Assembly (NCBI RefSeq): GCF_020497125.1
Contig: NC_059077.1
Span: forward strand, 20,220,840-20,284,839
Reading direction: 5' to 3'
DNA: 64,000 nt
From: Mauremys mutica
Lineage: Eukaryota; Chordata; Testudines; Geoemydidae
Shown piece after piece: positions 11,106 through 22,405 of the stretch. The notes under the pieces were generated by a model. That model searched no databases, was not told the DNA's origin, and saw only the letters and a list, made by a program, of their open reading frames with translations. The first letter of the stretch is position 1; each line of letters opens with the position of its first letter. Made by a program: the position numbers and the translations under genes.

Positions 11106-12710
11106 AATCAAGATCTCACCACACTTTTAGATGGGCTTATTCTACCCAAAAGATTCCCAACAACAAAGCTTCAGGATCTGACTGTTTTACCCGCTGAAAT
11201 CCACAAATGTGCAAACAGTCTTGCTGCAAAGATTGCCCGAGGCATTGCTACTCTGTTGGGAAGAAGAAACTGTACCACAAGATTTTAAGGATGCTTGTTT
11301 CATTCAACGCTATAAAAACAAAGGAGACAGAAGTAATTATAATAGCCACAGAGGTGTATCTCTTCTTAACATCTTGGGAAAAATCTTAAGCCATATTCTT
11401 TTACCGAGCTTTCAAACTTTAGCTGAGAGAATCTATCCTGAGAGCCAGTGTGGCTTCCATTCTGGAAAGTCCACCATAGACATGGTCTTCTCTGTAAGAC
11501 AACTGCAGAAAAAGTGCAGAGAGAAGCATGTTCCACTGTACACGGCTTTTATAGCTGTAACAAAAGGCTTTGACACGGTGAGTTGGTCAGGGCTTTACAT
11601 TATTCTGAAGAAGCTTGGTTTGCCATCTATATTGCTAAACCTTGTGAAATCCTTAGATGATGGCATGAAGAAACTGATGTATGAAAACTAAGAGATTGAC
11701 TGGAGATTGTTTAACATCAACAGTGGAGTGAAGCAGGGTTGCGTACTGACTCCTACATTCTTTCCTGATTCAACATGTGTTTCATGATATTCAAGACGGT
11801 GTCTGTCTTAGCACTAGACATGATGGAGGTTTTTTAAAGATTTCAAGGCTCAGAGCTAAGACGAAGGTGAAGGAGATCATCATAAAGACCTGTTTGCAGA
11901 TGATGCATCCCTTGTGGCTCTCACTGTTGATGCCCTACAACATCTTATTACCAAGTTCTCTGATTCATGCAAAGTCTTTGGGCTAGCAGTAAGCTTGAAG
12001 ACTGTTATGCACCAAGGCTCTTCAGAACCAGTTTCCAGATGTCACCTTCAATGGTATTCATCCAGATGTTGTTGACCAATTTTGCTACCTTGGCTCTACT
12101 GTTACCAGCAATGTAGATCTTGATGCTGAACTCACTAGTAGAATCAGCAAAGCACCCAGGAACTAAGACCTTTTGCAAGACAGAGCCTTGAACAATAACA
12201 AATTCTTAACTAAAGTGAAAATCCGTATTTGAGATGTGTTTTATCCCCTCTCCTATATGGCTCAGAAACATTGATGACTTACGCCGAACATAACAAAACA
12301 CTAAACAGTTTTCATATCAGATGCTTGCATTAAAATTATTTGAATAAGATGGCAAGCCAGGGTGACAAATGTGGAAGTGTTAAATTGTTCTGCTATGTCA
12401 TTCGTGGGAATGTTGATTAGTAAGAGAAGACTCAGGTGGTGATTTAATATCCTTTGGAATCTCTGTGGATGATTGGGAAAGGAGTGCAGAATGCCCCTCT
12501 GGTTGGCAGAGCCAACTTGTAGATGGAGTGAGGCAGACTGGATCAAGCTTTGTGGTGATTGGCGTCAGAAGGAAAGAATCTGCAGCTCGGATTTAGAGCA
12601 TTGCTAGTGTGTGGGTGTGCCCTACCTGTGGATGGGACTGTCATTCGGACATTGGACTCAGTGGCCATCAAAGAACTCATTGGCACATACACTGTGCTCT
12701 ATAAAGAGTG
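11106..12710 (+). pseudogene. Decayed LINE ORF2 (APE-type non-LTR retrotransposon)
   Basis: The + strand reads as the RT and C-terminal part of a non-LTR retrotransposon. Seen in order: NKGDRSNYNSHRGVSLL (fingers), YPESQCGFHSGKSTIDM, TKGFDTVS (first catalytic Asp block), INSGVKQGC, LFADDASLVALT (catalytic FADD at 11893-11904), FCYLGSTVTSNVDLDAEL (thumb side), and a divergent C-terminal part up to about IKELIGTYTVLYKE. A stop breaks the frame at about 11690 and further shifts follow. No endonuclease domain lies upstream, so the copy is 5'-truncated. The motif wording is unlike CR1. I would place it near RTE/RTEX-type elements, but the clade is unresolved. Confidence 0.8.
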
Positions 12711-13037
12711 ACTGTGCCCCCCCATCCCCCCAAAAAACCCCACTCTTGAGAGCTATCCCCATTTTGTTGTGATCATTACTGAAGTGTCTGTCTGTCTTTT
12801 GGGGGCATGGGGAAAGCTGGGGGAAGTTGTAATCAGTCTTAACCAAATGACTATTCTGTCCTCTTTCCCGCATGAAATGCTTAACACAGTGAGATAGGGA
12901 TGAATCATTGTCTCAATACTTCTCGGACTCTGTATAAGAGCCTTGTCTTTGTATGTGCTAACTTCACATGGTTGAGTTCTAGTGGCCTGCGTCAGCCTTT
13001 TGGAATATCAGTCAAAGAGATCCTAAGCTGGCTAGTA
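12711..13037. other. intronic sequence, nothing recognised
   Basis: A C-rich tract near 12717-12745; no other feature is seen. Confidence 0.35.
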
Positions 13038-13200
13038 ATTAAAGGCTGTCTCCTCTACAGCTTATGTTGACATAATTTAGATCACTGAGGTGTGAATAAA
13101 CCACCCCCCGAGCGACACAAGTTACATCGCCATAAGTGCCGGTGTGGACAGAGCTATGTTGGTGGGAGAGCTGGCATAGCTACGGATGCTCAGAGGGGTT
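13038..13200. mobile_element. Harbinger-like MITE relic
   Basis: Blocks AGCTTATGTTGACATAATTT, CGGTGTGGACAGAGCTATGT and TGGGAGAGCTGGCATAGCTA match the general pattern of the short elements at 38764-38960 and 42447-42720, whose ends read GGCT..TGTCTACAC. The termini are too decayed here to fix the ends. Confidence 0.5.
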
Positions 13201-14430
13201 GGAGTAGTTAAGCTGACGGTTAGGGTATATTTGGTTATCTCTAGTGCCAAGATGTTTCTGGTGACAGGTACATAAGAAATATATGTGACTCTATAAGAGA
13301 AGAACTGCCATATTTAGATTGTGATGGTAAGGGAGCATCAGGCTATCTGGAGTGGCTCAGAAGCACGAGTACGAACCTCAAGGCAGACCGTTAAGAAGCA
13401 GGGCACAAATCCCAAATTGGTTGTGAATTCTGTAGTTAAATTTCACCAACCAAGTATCTAGTGTGAACTCCTCAAGTACTATAACAGCCTTAACATGGAG
13501 TCTCAGACTCTGGTCCATCTTGATACCCAGGCAAGCTTGCCTTTGTCTTTTGCACCAAAAATCATACCAATATTCATGTTGTTTGTGCTCCTGAAGAACG
13601 AGTCACTTATCCCAGGTCATTTGCACTTTAGATCCTATACCAAAGACAACACCTGTAGCCATTCTGTAATAAATTAACTAAAGATTTATTAACTAAGAAA
13701 AAGAAATGAGCATTATGTATAAGGCTAAAGCAGGTAAACACACACACACACGAATGATAGTCTGAGGTTCCAAAAGGTAATATACAGCCTATTATAGAAG
13801 CTTTAAGGCTAACCCAGGGCAAGCACTGGGGATCCCTTGCTTATACTTAGAAATATTTGCCCCTCAGAGTCTAAGCAGCATAAAGATATTTCCTTCTTGT
13901 CAGGGATTTTTATTCCCTTCCCCCAGAGTTCAAGCTGATGGTTTGAGTCCTCATGTACATCTCCTCTTCATTGGTGTAGAGGCTTTTTCCTTTGTTTGTT
14001 TCACAGTGACTCATTTGGTTTCAATTGGCCTTCTTGTGTGCAGACCCACAAGACCCAACAGAGTAGCAATGCCTCGGGCAACCCTAACATCTCCTGTAGG
14101 AAACCAGCCTTTATGTTAATCAATGTGTAACTCACCATGAAATAGTAAAAAAGCAGTTACTGAGGTTTACCATGCAAACACTTAATATAACCTTAAAGCA
14201 GATGTTAAGGGTACAGCTGTTAAATTAGAGTAATACATGCAGCATCCTACAAGCATTTCATAAAGTCTAAACACGAAATACATTTTATAAAACTAACACC
14301 TGTTTTGATAAAGCTAACATGCAGGTGAGTGAGACTGGTTTCCAGCTATGCATTTGTCAGTGTTCAGCTGGGGCCTAGGGACCTTGGCATGAGCTGGCAG
14401 CTGGTCTGCCAGCGTCACAAGGAATATCAT
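13201..14430. repeat. Unclassified dispersed repeat, possibly antisense LTR retroelement
   Basis: The segment around 13440-14400 contains AAAGATTTATTAACTAAGAA, a short (CA)n tract at 13739-13752, GCTAACCCAGGGCAAGCACT and CTGGCAGCTGGTCTGCCAGC. A related AAGTTTATTAACAAAAGAGC block occurs at about 34510. I recall similar strings as a dispersed turtle repeat, but the ends and class cannot be fixed by eye. Confidence 0.3.
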
Positions 14431-15470
14431 CATCTTTTGTCCATCAGATAATTTTCTACTGGCTAGAATTAATGGGTAGAAGTAGCACAAGTGGGATTTC
14501 TATTGGGACACTCCTCTATGAATTCAGATGCCTTTTATTTTTCGTTACAGTACTTTCACTGTATATATGTACATTTTAAAATGAAATACATAAAAATTTG
14601 ACTCTCCTAGGCCAGAGTTGAGGATTTTGTTTCCCTTGCCGCCATTGGTATCAAGTATCTCCCTAAAATAGAGCAAGAAATGTGTGTGTGGGGAAAAAAA
14701 AAGTGAGGTATCAAGTATTTAAGTGTAAACATGGATTATTTTGATTTAATAGTGAATTTTGTTCTTAACGCAAGCTTTGCCATGCTATTGTACTAGTTCA
14801 TAAAGCATATTATTAATAATCTGTTCTACGGAGATCGTTTATTGTAGGTAAGTCTATACTGGAGGCACTTGAGCTACTTTTTAAACAAGCAGTAGAACAA
14901 ATATGTTGAGCCCTAGGAATACAGTTTTCTGGAATGCAGCTTTTCAGGATAAAAAGCATTCCAAAGCGCAAGTATTTCTGAATGTATGTAAGTGGCAAAC
15001 AAATGGCACTGTGTTCTAATGAATGCCAAGAAAACGGAACTGCTGAATCTATCTAAGGCCCCAGTCCCACTTTGGGATCAGCTCTACTTGTACACCACTA
15101 GTTTTTGATTGTGTAAGAAAGCAGGGCATTTCTGCAGTTAATCATAATGAATAAGCAAAGAGGCTATTTGCAGCATATGCACAATGTGTAAAATATGCCA
15201 AGTTTTTCATTAAAAGTTATATTAGTTTCATTTCTTGTTAGAACATTGGTATCAGGTGGCTAGAGCTACACACAATAGTTTGCATTAACCCACATTTTGT
15301 CTAGCAGAATTTTTTTTAAAAGGTCTGTGGGATCATATGACTGCTTCTGCTCCCAGATCTCTCTCACGTGGCTGCTTCTGCATCTCCTTCCTCTCCAGTG
15401 GTTCCCTAATTTACTGCTCCATTTATGGGCTGCTTCCAGTGACCCCAGATCACTCCCACACAGGTTTCTC
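14431..15470. other. intronic sequence, nothing recognised
   Basis: AT-rich intron-like sequence with no recognisable family. Confidence 0.4.
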
Positions 15471-15630
15471 TCTTAGGCCATGTCTATACTAGAAAGTAAG
15501 TTGTGTCTGCGTACAGTTGCTGAAGTTTGTTGCCTGGGCACATGCACACTTTTGGTGCCTGCATCAGCACTATGTGCACTTAATGGGAGTGCTTGTGTCA
15601 GTGTCAAATGCGGCGAATCACAGGTAGGTA

Positions 15631-15955
15631 CAGGGGCAGCTCTAGCCATTTCGCCGCCCCAAGCACGGCAGTATGCCGCGGGGGGCGCTCTGCCGGTCGC
15701 CAGTCCCGCGGCTCCAGTGGACGTCCCGCAGATGTGCCTGCGGAGGGTTTGCTGGTCCCATGGCTCCGGTGGACCTCCTGCAGATGTACCTGCGGATGCT
15801 CCACCGGAGCCGCGGGACCAGCGGACCCTCCGCGGGCACGCCTGTGGGAGGTCCACCGGAGCCGCTTGCTGCCCTCCCTGCGACCGGCAGAGCTCCGCCC
15901 GCGGCATGCTGCCCCAAGCACGCGCTTGGCGTGCTGGGTCCTGGCACCACCCCTG
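15631..15955. mobile_element. GC-rich hAT MITE nested in Harbinger, 325 bp
   Basis: Starts CAGGGGCAGCTCTAG and ends CTGGCACCACCCCTG, flanked by a perfect 8-bp duplication GGTAGGTA (15623-15630 and 15956-15963). The interior is a long GC-rich inverted structure: GGTGGACCTCCTGCAG, CTGCGGATGCTCCACCGG and later CGGGCACGCCTGTGGGAGGT pair with each other. Open frames on both strands here (up to 250 codons) are by-products of the CpG-rich palindrome. Related copies are at 39788-40052 and 44367-44580. Confidence 0.9.
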
Positions 15956-16269
15956 GGTAGGTATCCCAATATGCCCTGCACTGCAGGCTGGCTCAATGCT
16001 TTGTGAGACAATTTTGCAGCATTTTTGTGGGATACCAATGATTTGTCTAGGGATTTCTGGAAGCTTAGGGGTCAATTTCCCACCATGCCACTTTCTCCAT
16101 CCCATACTTTCCACATCCCATAATTTTCATGGCATTTTAAAAAAATTCCCACAATCCTATCTGGTGCTTTTCAGTCTCTGCCATCTATCTGTAAGAAACA
16201 TGGCTCTGCTGAGCGCAGCACAATTCTCATGAGTGTTGCTTCTGGGCCTGAGAAACAAGCACTGATTGG

Positions 16270-16960
16270 TGGGATGGCCTGCATATCCCTGTTATGGAAC
16301 CACCCCCCTTGCCAGTGAGTACATCGACAGAAAGGGATACGTTTCTCTGGATATGCAAGGGCTAATTGCTCACTGGGGTGCTTCACCGATGTCGGTGTGG
16401 GCTGGTCAGGGAAGATGCATGACACTTGCATCTTTAAGAACACAGGACTTTATCCCATGTAGCTCTTCGAATTCTTTCCCAAGGGCAGGTTAGCATTGGT
16501 GATGTTGACTGCCAGTCTTGATTCTGGGGAATTCAGCCTACTCCTTGCTGCCTTGGCTCATGGAGCTGTAACCTGGTCACCTCAGCAGCACCAGGGAAAG
16601 GTTCAATTACTGGTTCACCAGGTACAGAATTACCATTGAATGTTCTTTTGGTAGATTGGAGGGATGCTGGCAGTCTTTACCAACTAGGATGGATCTTAGC
16701 CAGAAAAACATCCCCATGGTTATAGTTGCCTGTTATGTATTGCATAATATCTGTGAAGTGAAGTGGGAAAAGCTGCAGCAGGGTGAGGAGGACCAGCAAT
16801 CTGCTGAATTTGAACAGTCAGACACGAGGGCTATTAGAAAAGCTAACTGTGGAGCTGTGTTGCTGAGGGAGGCCTTAAAAGACCATTTTAGTAGTCAGCC
16901 ACAGTGTCTGTTAAGTATGGGTGGATTTTTGCCTCCCACTATGAATTCCTTAGTGCTTGG
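16270..16960 (+). pseudogene. PIF/Harbinger transposase, decayed DDE domain
   Basis: Read with frame changes, the + strand gives the order seen in HARBI1-like transposases: IPYYGTTP..SEYIDRKGY with QGLIAHWGA, then DVGVGWSGKMHD (second acidic block, G..HD), a middle part, TIECSFGRLEGCWQSL (E-containing block), and MDLSQKNIPMVIVACYVLHNICE near the C-terminus. HARBI1-type proteins cleave DNA as DDE nucleases with a Myb-like partner; no partner gene is visible. At least two frame breaks (about 16385 and 16440-16620) kill it. The first catalytic Asp lies in the damaged N-terminal stretch and was not located. Confidence 0.8.
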
Positions 16961-17409
16961 GGTAAACTGATAAAGATACGGTTTCCAAAAATAGAATTTT
17001 AGTGCACAAAGAAGCAGGGAATCAAATTAAAGTGCAACCAAACACATACATCATTCAAAAACTTTTTTTTACCAACACTAACAGGGTAAACTATACTTTG
17101 CTTTGTTTTCACTTAGGATTGAAAGAGGAAACACTTATGTCCTGTAGCTAAAACGTACAACAGTGTAGCAGGTGACGTGTACTTTGACATATGATTTTAC
17201 AGGCTGGTGTATTTGTAGCAGTTCTCCTTGTTGTTGTGTGGAGGGGTAGATACAAGGATATTCACCATGGTGCCATGTGGCACCATGTTGGGGGTGACCA
17301 CTGAATTTCTCCCAGAACTGAAAAGACTATAGAGTTTGTGGTTTTGGGGCATGTAGGTCAACAGTGCATTGCAACAATTGGGTTTATTGTCTGAGCGACC
17401 CCATTATGT

Positions 17410-17508
17410 CCTGGGGTATTTGGATTGGAAAGGCTAATGTAGTGCCCATCTTTAAAAAAGGGAAGGAGAAGAATCTGGGGAACTACAGACCAGTCAGCCT
17501 CACCACTG
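17410..17508 (+). mobile_element. CR1 RT fragment
   Basis: About 30 codons reading GKANVVPIFKKGKEKNLGNY, followed by RPVSLT, a characteristic CR1 reverse-transcriptase stretch. It stops abruptly at a C-rich repeat. Confidence 0.85.
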
Positions 17509-17860
17509 CCCCATCCCAGGGCCCCCTCAAAACCCCTCTGTCTCAGCCCGGCGCACCCTGCCCCAGCCCGGAACTGCCTCCTGCACTCTGAACTCCTCAT
17601 TTCTGGCCCACACCCCCTGCCCAGAGACAGTGCCCCCTCCCACTCCCCAATCCCCTGCCTCAGCCCGGAGCCCCCTCCCATACTCCTAACCCCTCTGCTC
17701 CACCCCAGCCCCCTCCTGCACCTCAAACCCCAGAGCCTGCACCTCCAGCCGGAGGCCCCCCCCCGCACCCCAACCCCCAATTTCATGAGCATTCATGGCC
17801 CGCCATACAATTTCCATATGCAGATATGGCCCTTAGGCCAAAAAGTTTTCCCCTCGTGGA
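17509..17860. repeat. C-rich dispersed repeat with GGCCCTTAGGCCAAAAAGTT end
   Basis: A C-rich tract (CCCCAGCCCGGAGCCCCCTC-like units) leads into CATACAATTTCCATATGCAG and GGCCCTTAGGCCAAAAAGTT. The same end recurs at 56684-56750 (CATACAATTTCGGAAACCCG, CCTCAGGCCAAAAAGTTTGC), so this is a dispersed family. Its class is unknown. Confidence 0.55.
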
Positions 17861-20287
17861 CTAGCATCACATAAGAGCTCTCTGACAGAGGCAGGGATAG
17901 CATCCAATTCTCTAGGGCATCATTCAGTTACTTACCCATGAAACCATCCCTGCTCTTCCTGCAATACCCTGCCTCATTCCCTACACATCTTCCAATGGCC
18001 CTCCAAACCTTATCAGGCATCTGCTCCACGAGTCTAAATGGCCCACCCCAATGCGCAATCTGACCCATCTAAAAACGTGGGCAATCTTAATTCTGGCATT
18101 TCCTAACTTTTGAGTGCTTGACATGGAGAAATTAACATTCTTTAAATGTCGGTGTAATGGGGTCACACTCACCTCTTGCGAGTGGCCGAGTGCATGTGCC
18201 AAAACGCTCTCTATTGGTTTGTGGTGGGTCTTTGCTGACTCAGCCCTCTGACCGAATCTCTCACGCTCTGTATGTGAAATAAAAACAAAGCAAACCCCTT
18301 CCAGGGGACAAGTCCAACTGAGCCTATCTCAAAGCCCTCAATAAGGTCTCTTGATCTGCAGCCCTATCTTTGAGCTTGCTCCTCAATCAGTCCAGCAAGA
18401 CCTTTTTTGTTCATGGGATGGTAGAAGGAGGAGGCTCCATTGAGTAGCTGCTGCTAAACTCTGTAATCTACTTCCATGAGTGTAATGTTTAGTGTACATC
18501 CCCTTAATTATGTAGTAATAGAACTATTTTACAAGAATTAAATTTGTATGGCACTTGCAGCTCTTGGTTTCTGACCAGCTAACAAACTAGAACTGAAGAA
18601 ATTGGCAACATATCTCAAAATCCATCCTTGAAACTGCATACAGATGTAGCCTTCAAACCTCACCCCAGCATTAAACAAATATCTTCCCCATCAGCAAACC
18701 AAAGGAGAAAGCATGTTTATTGCCAATAATGAGTTCTATTCAAAAACATTTCTTCAGTTTCAAGGGAAAAAACATTCTGAAAGGGCCTACTTAGACAATC
18801 AGAAGTCCCCCAGTAATATTTAATGTAAAAATTCAGTTCCTGGGTAATAAGCAAGCAGTGTTCATCCCAGACTATTGTGGGTGGAGGCTTTTGAATAGTT
18901 GTGTAGCCACATTCCTTAATAGCCTTTTTTCTAAGACTAGCTTGCAAGAGTAGCTTCAAATAGAGTATACTCAGTGACCTGGCTAAAAGGTAACACAGAT
19001 TTGGGTTGTCACGGCAAGGTTCATGTCTGGAAGAACATGTTGCAACTCTCAAATGTTTGAGATTGAAACAGTGGTGCTCAACCACTGCTGAACACAAGCT
19101 TTGTTTTGGCCGCCTGCTGAACATAGTCTTCTAAATTACAGATTTTTTTAAAGAATAGTTTTGTTTCTGAAGAGTGAGTTTGGGCCTTCCTGCTGTTAAT
19201 TACTTGGTTAGTACATGTGCCTAGACTGGTGCATGTAGTAGAAGTGTATGTGTCTGATATGTGACCGCTATCCTAATGAGCCAGCAGGGGTTATGACTTG
19301 TGGAGTGTCAGTTCTTGTGCTCTGCACTTCAAAATATAAATACAAAGTGTGTTTAGCTTTCCACTATTGACACAGCTTCTCTCCTGTGGAATTTGTCCCT
19401 ACCCCATGCAATACTGTGGTGCCAAGTTCTCTCCTATTGTGGAGCTTGGTGGCACAGGCATCTAATAATAGTGCTTTTATGTGAAACTTTTCAGCTTCAC
19501 GACTCTGAATAAATATTAAGAACCTTTTCCTTTTTGCTAGTTAGGTAAAGAGAACATTTTCTTTGGCTTATGATGTTCCTACATTTAAGATTTCCAATTA
19601 TGTCCTCTTCAAAGTCAAGATGTGACCTGCTTCCTGTTATAGCTATGCATTGTACAATGTAAAGAACTGCTATTCATTCTTCAGTGTATTCCTCTCTCGT
19701 GTCCCAGTTTTCCTTCTAGTGCAGCTAACTTATCTAATGTATTAATCATTTTCACAGATATTCTTGATCTTACTGTCTCATCCAGTTGCACATTTTGCTC
19801 ATTCAGTCTATAGCATGCTCCTGTGGAAAAATAACATTTTGTTTAACACTGTGAGGCATAGTGAGTCCAGTCTGAAACACCATCTTCAAAGCAACCTACC
19901 TTTGATCTACATTGCCCTGTAGAGCCCTGGCCAGAAGGTGTGGAAGGCAGAGTTATCTCTGTGGTACCCAGTCCCTAACCCGCAGTCTTTCTGTGGGGCT
20001 GTGGCTCTGCATACAGAGGAGGGGATAAGGTATTGTCATTCCCATCCATGGTATGAGGAATCCACACACTGCTGACTAAGTTTAGTGGGAGCTTTCACAG
20101 GAGTAGGACTATTTCTGACAAAAAGGCAGCAGCCAGCCAGAGACAGCCTGCCTCTAGGGAATCGTGTTGGCAAAGTGATGGTGTGACACAGTGGGTAGGG
20201 GAAGCAGGCATGGAGTTTCTGCTGAGATAACGATGATGCATCCATGGAGCGCCATGTGTCTGGGCGTGGAGGACATCAATTATATAT
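17861..20287. other. intronic sequence; one unexplained minus-strand open frame
   Basis: No repeat family is recognised. A 135-codon open frame lies on the minus strand at 18717-19124. I find no domain, signal peptide or splice context for it, and its base composition is intron-like, so I treat it as probably fortuitous. Confidence 0.35.
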
Positions 20288-21204
20288 ACCGTATATACTC
20301 GTTCATAAGCTGATTTTTTTTTAGTAAAAAAGGGATGCACCAGAGAAGGGGATTGGCTTTTGAACGGGTATAGAGAGGGAGAGGTGGGACACAGTCCCTC
20401 CCTGCCACAGAAGGAGCAAGGAGAGGCAGCAGAGCCAGAAGGGATGAGGCGGGGCCAGAGTCTCTCCACTTCTGTCCATGCTGCTTTCCCCCAGCCTCCG
20501 AAGCAGCTGCAGCTCCGGGGCTGGCAGGCTGTGGCTGTGCCGCTCGGCCCCGCCCCCCCGGAGCGGGCTGCGGCTGTGCCCCCCCGGAGCGGACTGCGGC
20601 TGTGCCCCCCTGCCCCGCCCCCCCAGAGCGGGCTGCGGCTGCGCCGCTTGGCCCCCCTCCCCCCAAGCAGGCTGTGGCTGCACCTCCCGGCCTGCCAGAG
20701 CGCGCTGCGGCCATGCCACCTGGTGCGGCTGTGCTGCCCGGCCCGGCCCGCCAGAACAGGCTGCAGCCACGCTGCCTGGTCTGGCCCGTCGGAGCAGCTC
20801 CAGCCAGGCCAGAGACATCCTCCCCTGGCCCTCCCCGGATAGGGTGGGAAGGGATGGAATGGGGAGAGTGTGAGGGTCCCAGGCTGGGGTGGGGTCACGT
20901 CGGGGGTGGTCACAGGGGTTACTCTCCTGACTCCCAGCTTCTCCCCTCTTTTCCCCACCAGTTGCTGTCCCAGCCCGTCAGGGTAAGCAGCTGGCGCGCC
21001 AGAACACTTTGCTTACTTAGGTTTACCTGTGTGCCTGCAGACGCTCAAGGTAAACCAACTATCCCAGCCCACCAGCAGCTTATCTTGATGGCCCAGGATC
21101 CAATGTTTGCTAACCCTGTTATAAATTTTTTTCCCATTTTTATTTATCCATCTTGCGGGGGTTCGGCTTATAAACGAACTGACTTATGAATGAGTATATA
21201 TGGT
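20288..21204. mobile_element. TIR element filled with GC-rich minisatellite, about 917 bp
   Basis: The left terminus ACCGTATATACTCGTTCATA and the right terminus, whose reverse complement is ACCATATATACTCATTCATA, form a 20+ bp inverted repeat. Between them is a CpG-rich tandem array (about 20510-20820) built on GAGCGGGCTGCGGCTGTGCC, repeating at roughly 25-50 bp with variation. Long open frames on both strands (up to 287 codons) come from this array and show no domain. The ends suggest a mariner-type MITE; the target duplication is obscured by flanking TATATA. Confidence 0.75.
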
Positions 21205-21321
21205 TGGGGTGTGTGTGTATGTATGTGTGTCTCTATCTATCGCGGGGGGGGCAGGATTTTTAGTTCCCCTGTCTTAATTTTAGTGTGCATTTGCTAGAAA
21301 CCTACAAAAACTTCCATTACT

Positions 21322-21356
21322 TATAGACTTTAAGGCCAGAAAGGACCATCATGATC
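21322..21356 (-). mobile_element. CR1 3' end, outer part split by hAT
   Basis: ATAGACTTTAAGGCCAGAAA followed by GGACCATCATGATCAT is the terminal part of a turtle CR1-type 3' end in reverse orientation. It continues on the far side of the hAT element, at 21757, with CTAGTCTGACC. Confidence 0.7.
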
Positions 21357-21756
21357 ATGCGGTTCTCAACTGGAGGTATGTGCACCCATGGGAGTACACA
21401 GAGGTCTTCCAGAGGATACATCAACTGATCTAGCTATTTCCATAGTTTTACAACAGGCTACATAAAAAGCACTAGCGAAGTCAATACAAACTAAAATGTC
21501 ATGCAGACAGTGGCTTGTTTATACTGCTCTACATACTGAAATGTAAGTACAAATTTCTATTCTAATTGATTTGTAATGATATATGGTAAAAATGAGAGAG
21601 TCAGCAATTTTTCAGTAAGTGTGCTGTGACACTTTTTTGAATTTTTAGGTCTGATTTGTAAGCAAGTAGTTTTTAAATGAGGTGAAACTTGGGGTATGCA
21701 AGACATACGAGACTCCTGCAAGGGGTACAGTAGTCTGGAAAGGTTGAGAGCCACTG
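21357..21756 (+). mobile_element. Non-autonomous hAT element, about 400 bp
   Basis: The left end GCGGTTCTCAAC and right end GGTTGAGAGCCACTG are the CAGTGGTTCTCAACC-type hAT termini. Inside are CAGAGGTCTTCCAGAGGATA, GGTGAAACTTGGGGTATGCA and GTACAGTAGTCTGGAAAGG. It is the same family and orientation as 47985-48428. It sits inside a CR1 3' end, whose two halves flank it, so it is younger than that CR1. The 8-bp duplication is not clear. Confidence 0.8.
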
Positions 21757-22405
21757 ATCTAGTCTGACCACCTATATGTCTCAGGTCACAGAACATCACC
21801 CACCCACTAATAGGCCCATAACCTCCTGCTGAGTTGCTTAAGTCCTTTAAATCTTGATATAAAGTCTCCAAGTTACAGAGAATCCACTCTTTACTTTAGT
21901 TCAAAGTGATGAGTGATCCATACCCCATACTGTACAGGAAGGTGAAAAACCCCCATTGTCTCTACTAATCTGACCTGGGGGGAAGTTCCTTCCTAATCCC
22001 CAATATGGCAGTCAGTTAGCTCCTGAGCATGTGGGCAAGATCCACCAGCCAGACCTCCGGGAAAAAAATCTCTATAGTAACTCAAGAGCCCTCCCCATCT
22101 AGTGTCCCATTTCCAGCTTCTGGAGATACTTGCTACAAGCAGTCATGGATGGGTAATATACCATTGTAGGCAGTCTCATCACACCATCCCCTCCATAAAC
22201 GTCTCAAGTTGGCTCTTAAAACAAGTCAGGTTTTTTACCTCCCCATCTTTCCTCGGAAAACTGTTCCAGAACTTCACTCCTCTGATTATTAGAAACCTTC
22301 ATCTAATTTGACGCCTAAATTTATTGATTGCCAGTTTATATCTATTTCTTCTTGTGCCAACATGGGCCTTTGACTGGCTGTAACAAAACCTTTTTTACTC
22401 TCTCC
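21757..22405 (-). mobile_element. CR1 3' region (minus)
   Basis: In reverse orientation this carries the CR1 C-terminal and 3' UTR signature, e.g. AAACTGTTCCAGAACTTCAC, CTGATTATTAGAAACCTTCA and TTATATCTATTTCTTCTTGT on the + strand. The frame is decayed, and it is 5'-truncated at about 22405. Confidence 0.75.

Larger units (their letters stand above)
15476..17405 (+). mobile_element. PIF/Harbinger DNA transposon relic
   Basis: The left end GGCCATGTCTATACTAG is preceded by TTA (15473-15475), the 3-bp TTA/TAA target typical of PIF/Harbinger. The element carries a decayed transposase (separate entry) and is interrupted at 15631-15955 by a hAT insertion. No matching right terminus was found before the CR1 fragment at about 17410, so the 3' end is missing or too diverged to see. 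The right boundary given is an estimate. Confidence 0.7.

Noticed and set aside
11209..11691. 160-codon frame as a host gene
   Set aside because: It is the RT segment of a broken LINE; the frame ends at an internal stop while RT motifs continue in other frames.
15473..16232. Long overlapping open frames on both strands (up to 250 codons)
   Set aside because: They lie over the CpG-rich palindromic hAT element at 15631-15955 and have no domain; mirror-image frames are expected there.
20095..21189. Ala/Pro/Gly-rich open frames up to 287 codons
   Set aside because: Low-complexity translation of the GC-rich minisatellite inside a TIR element.
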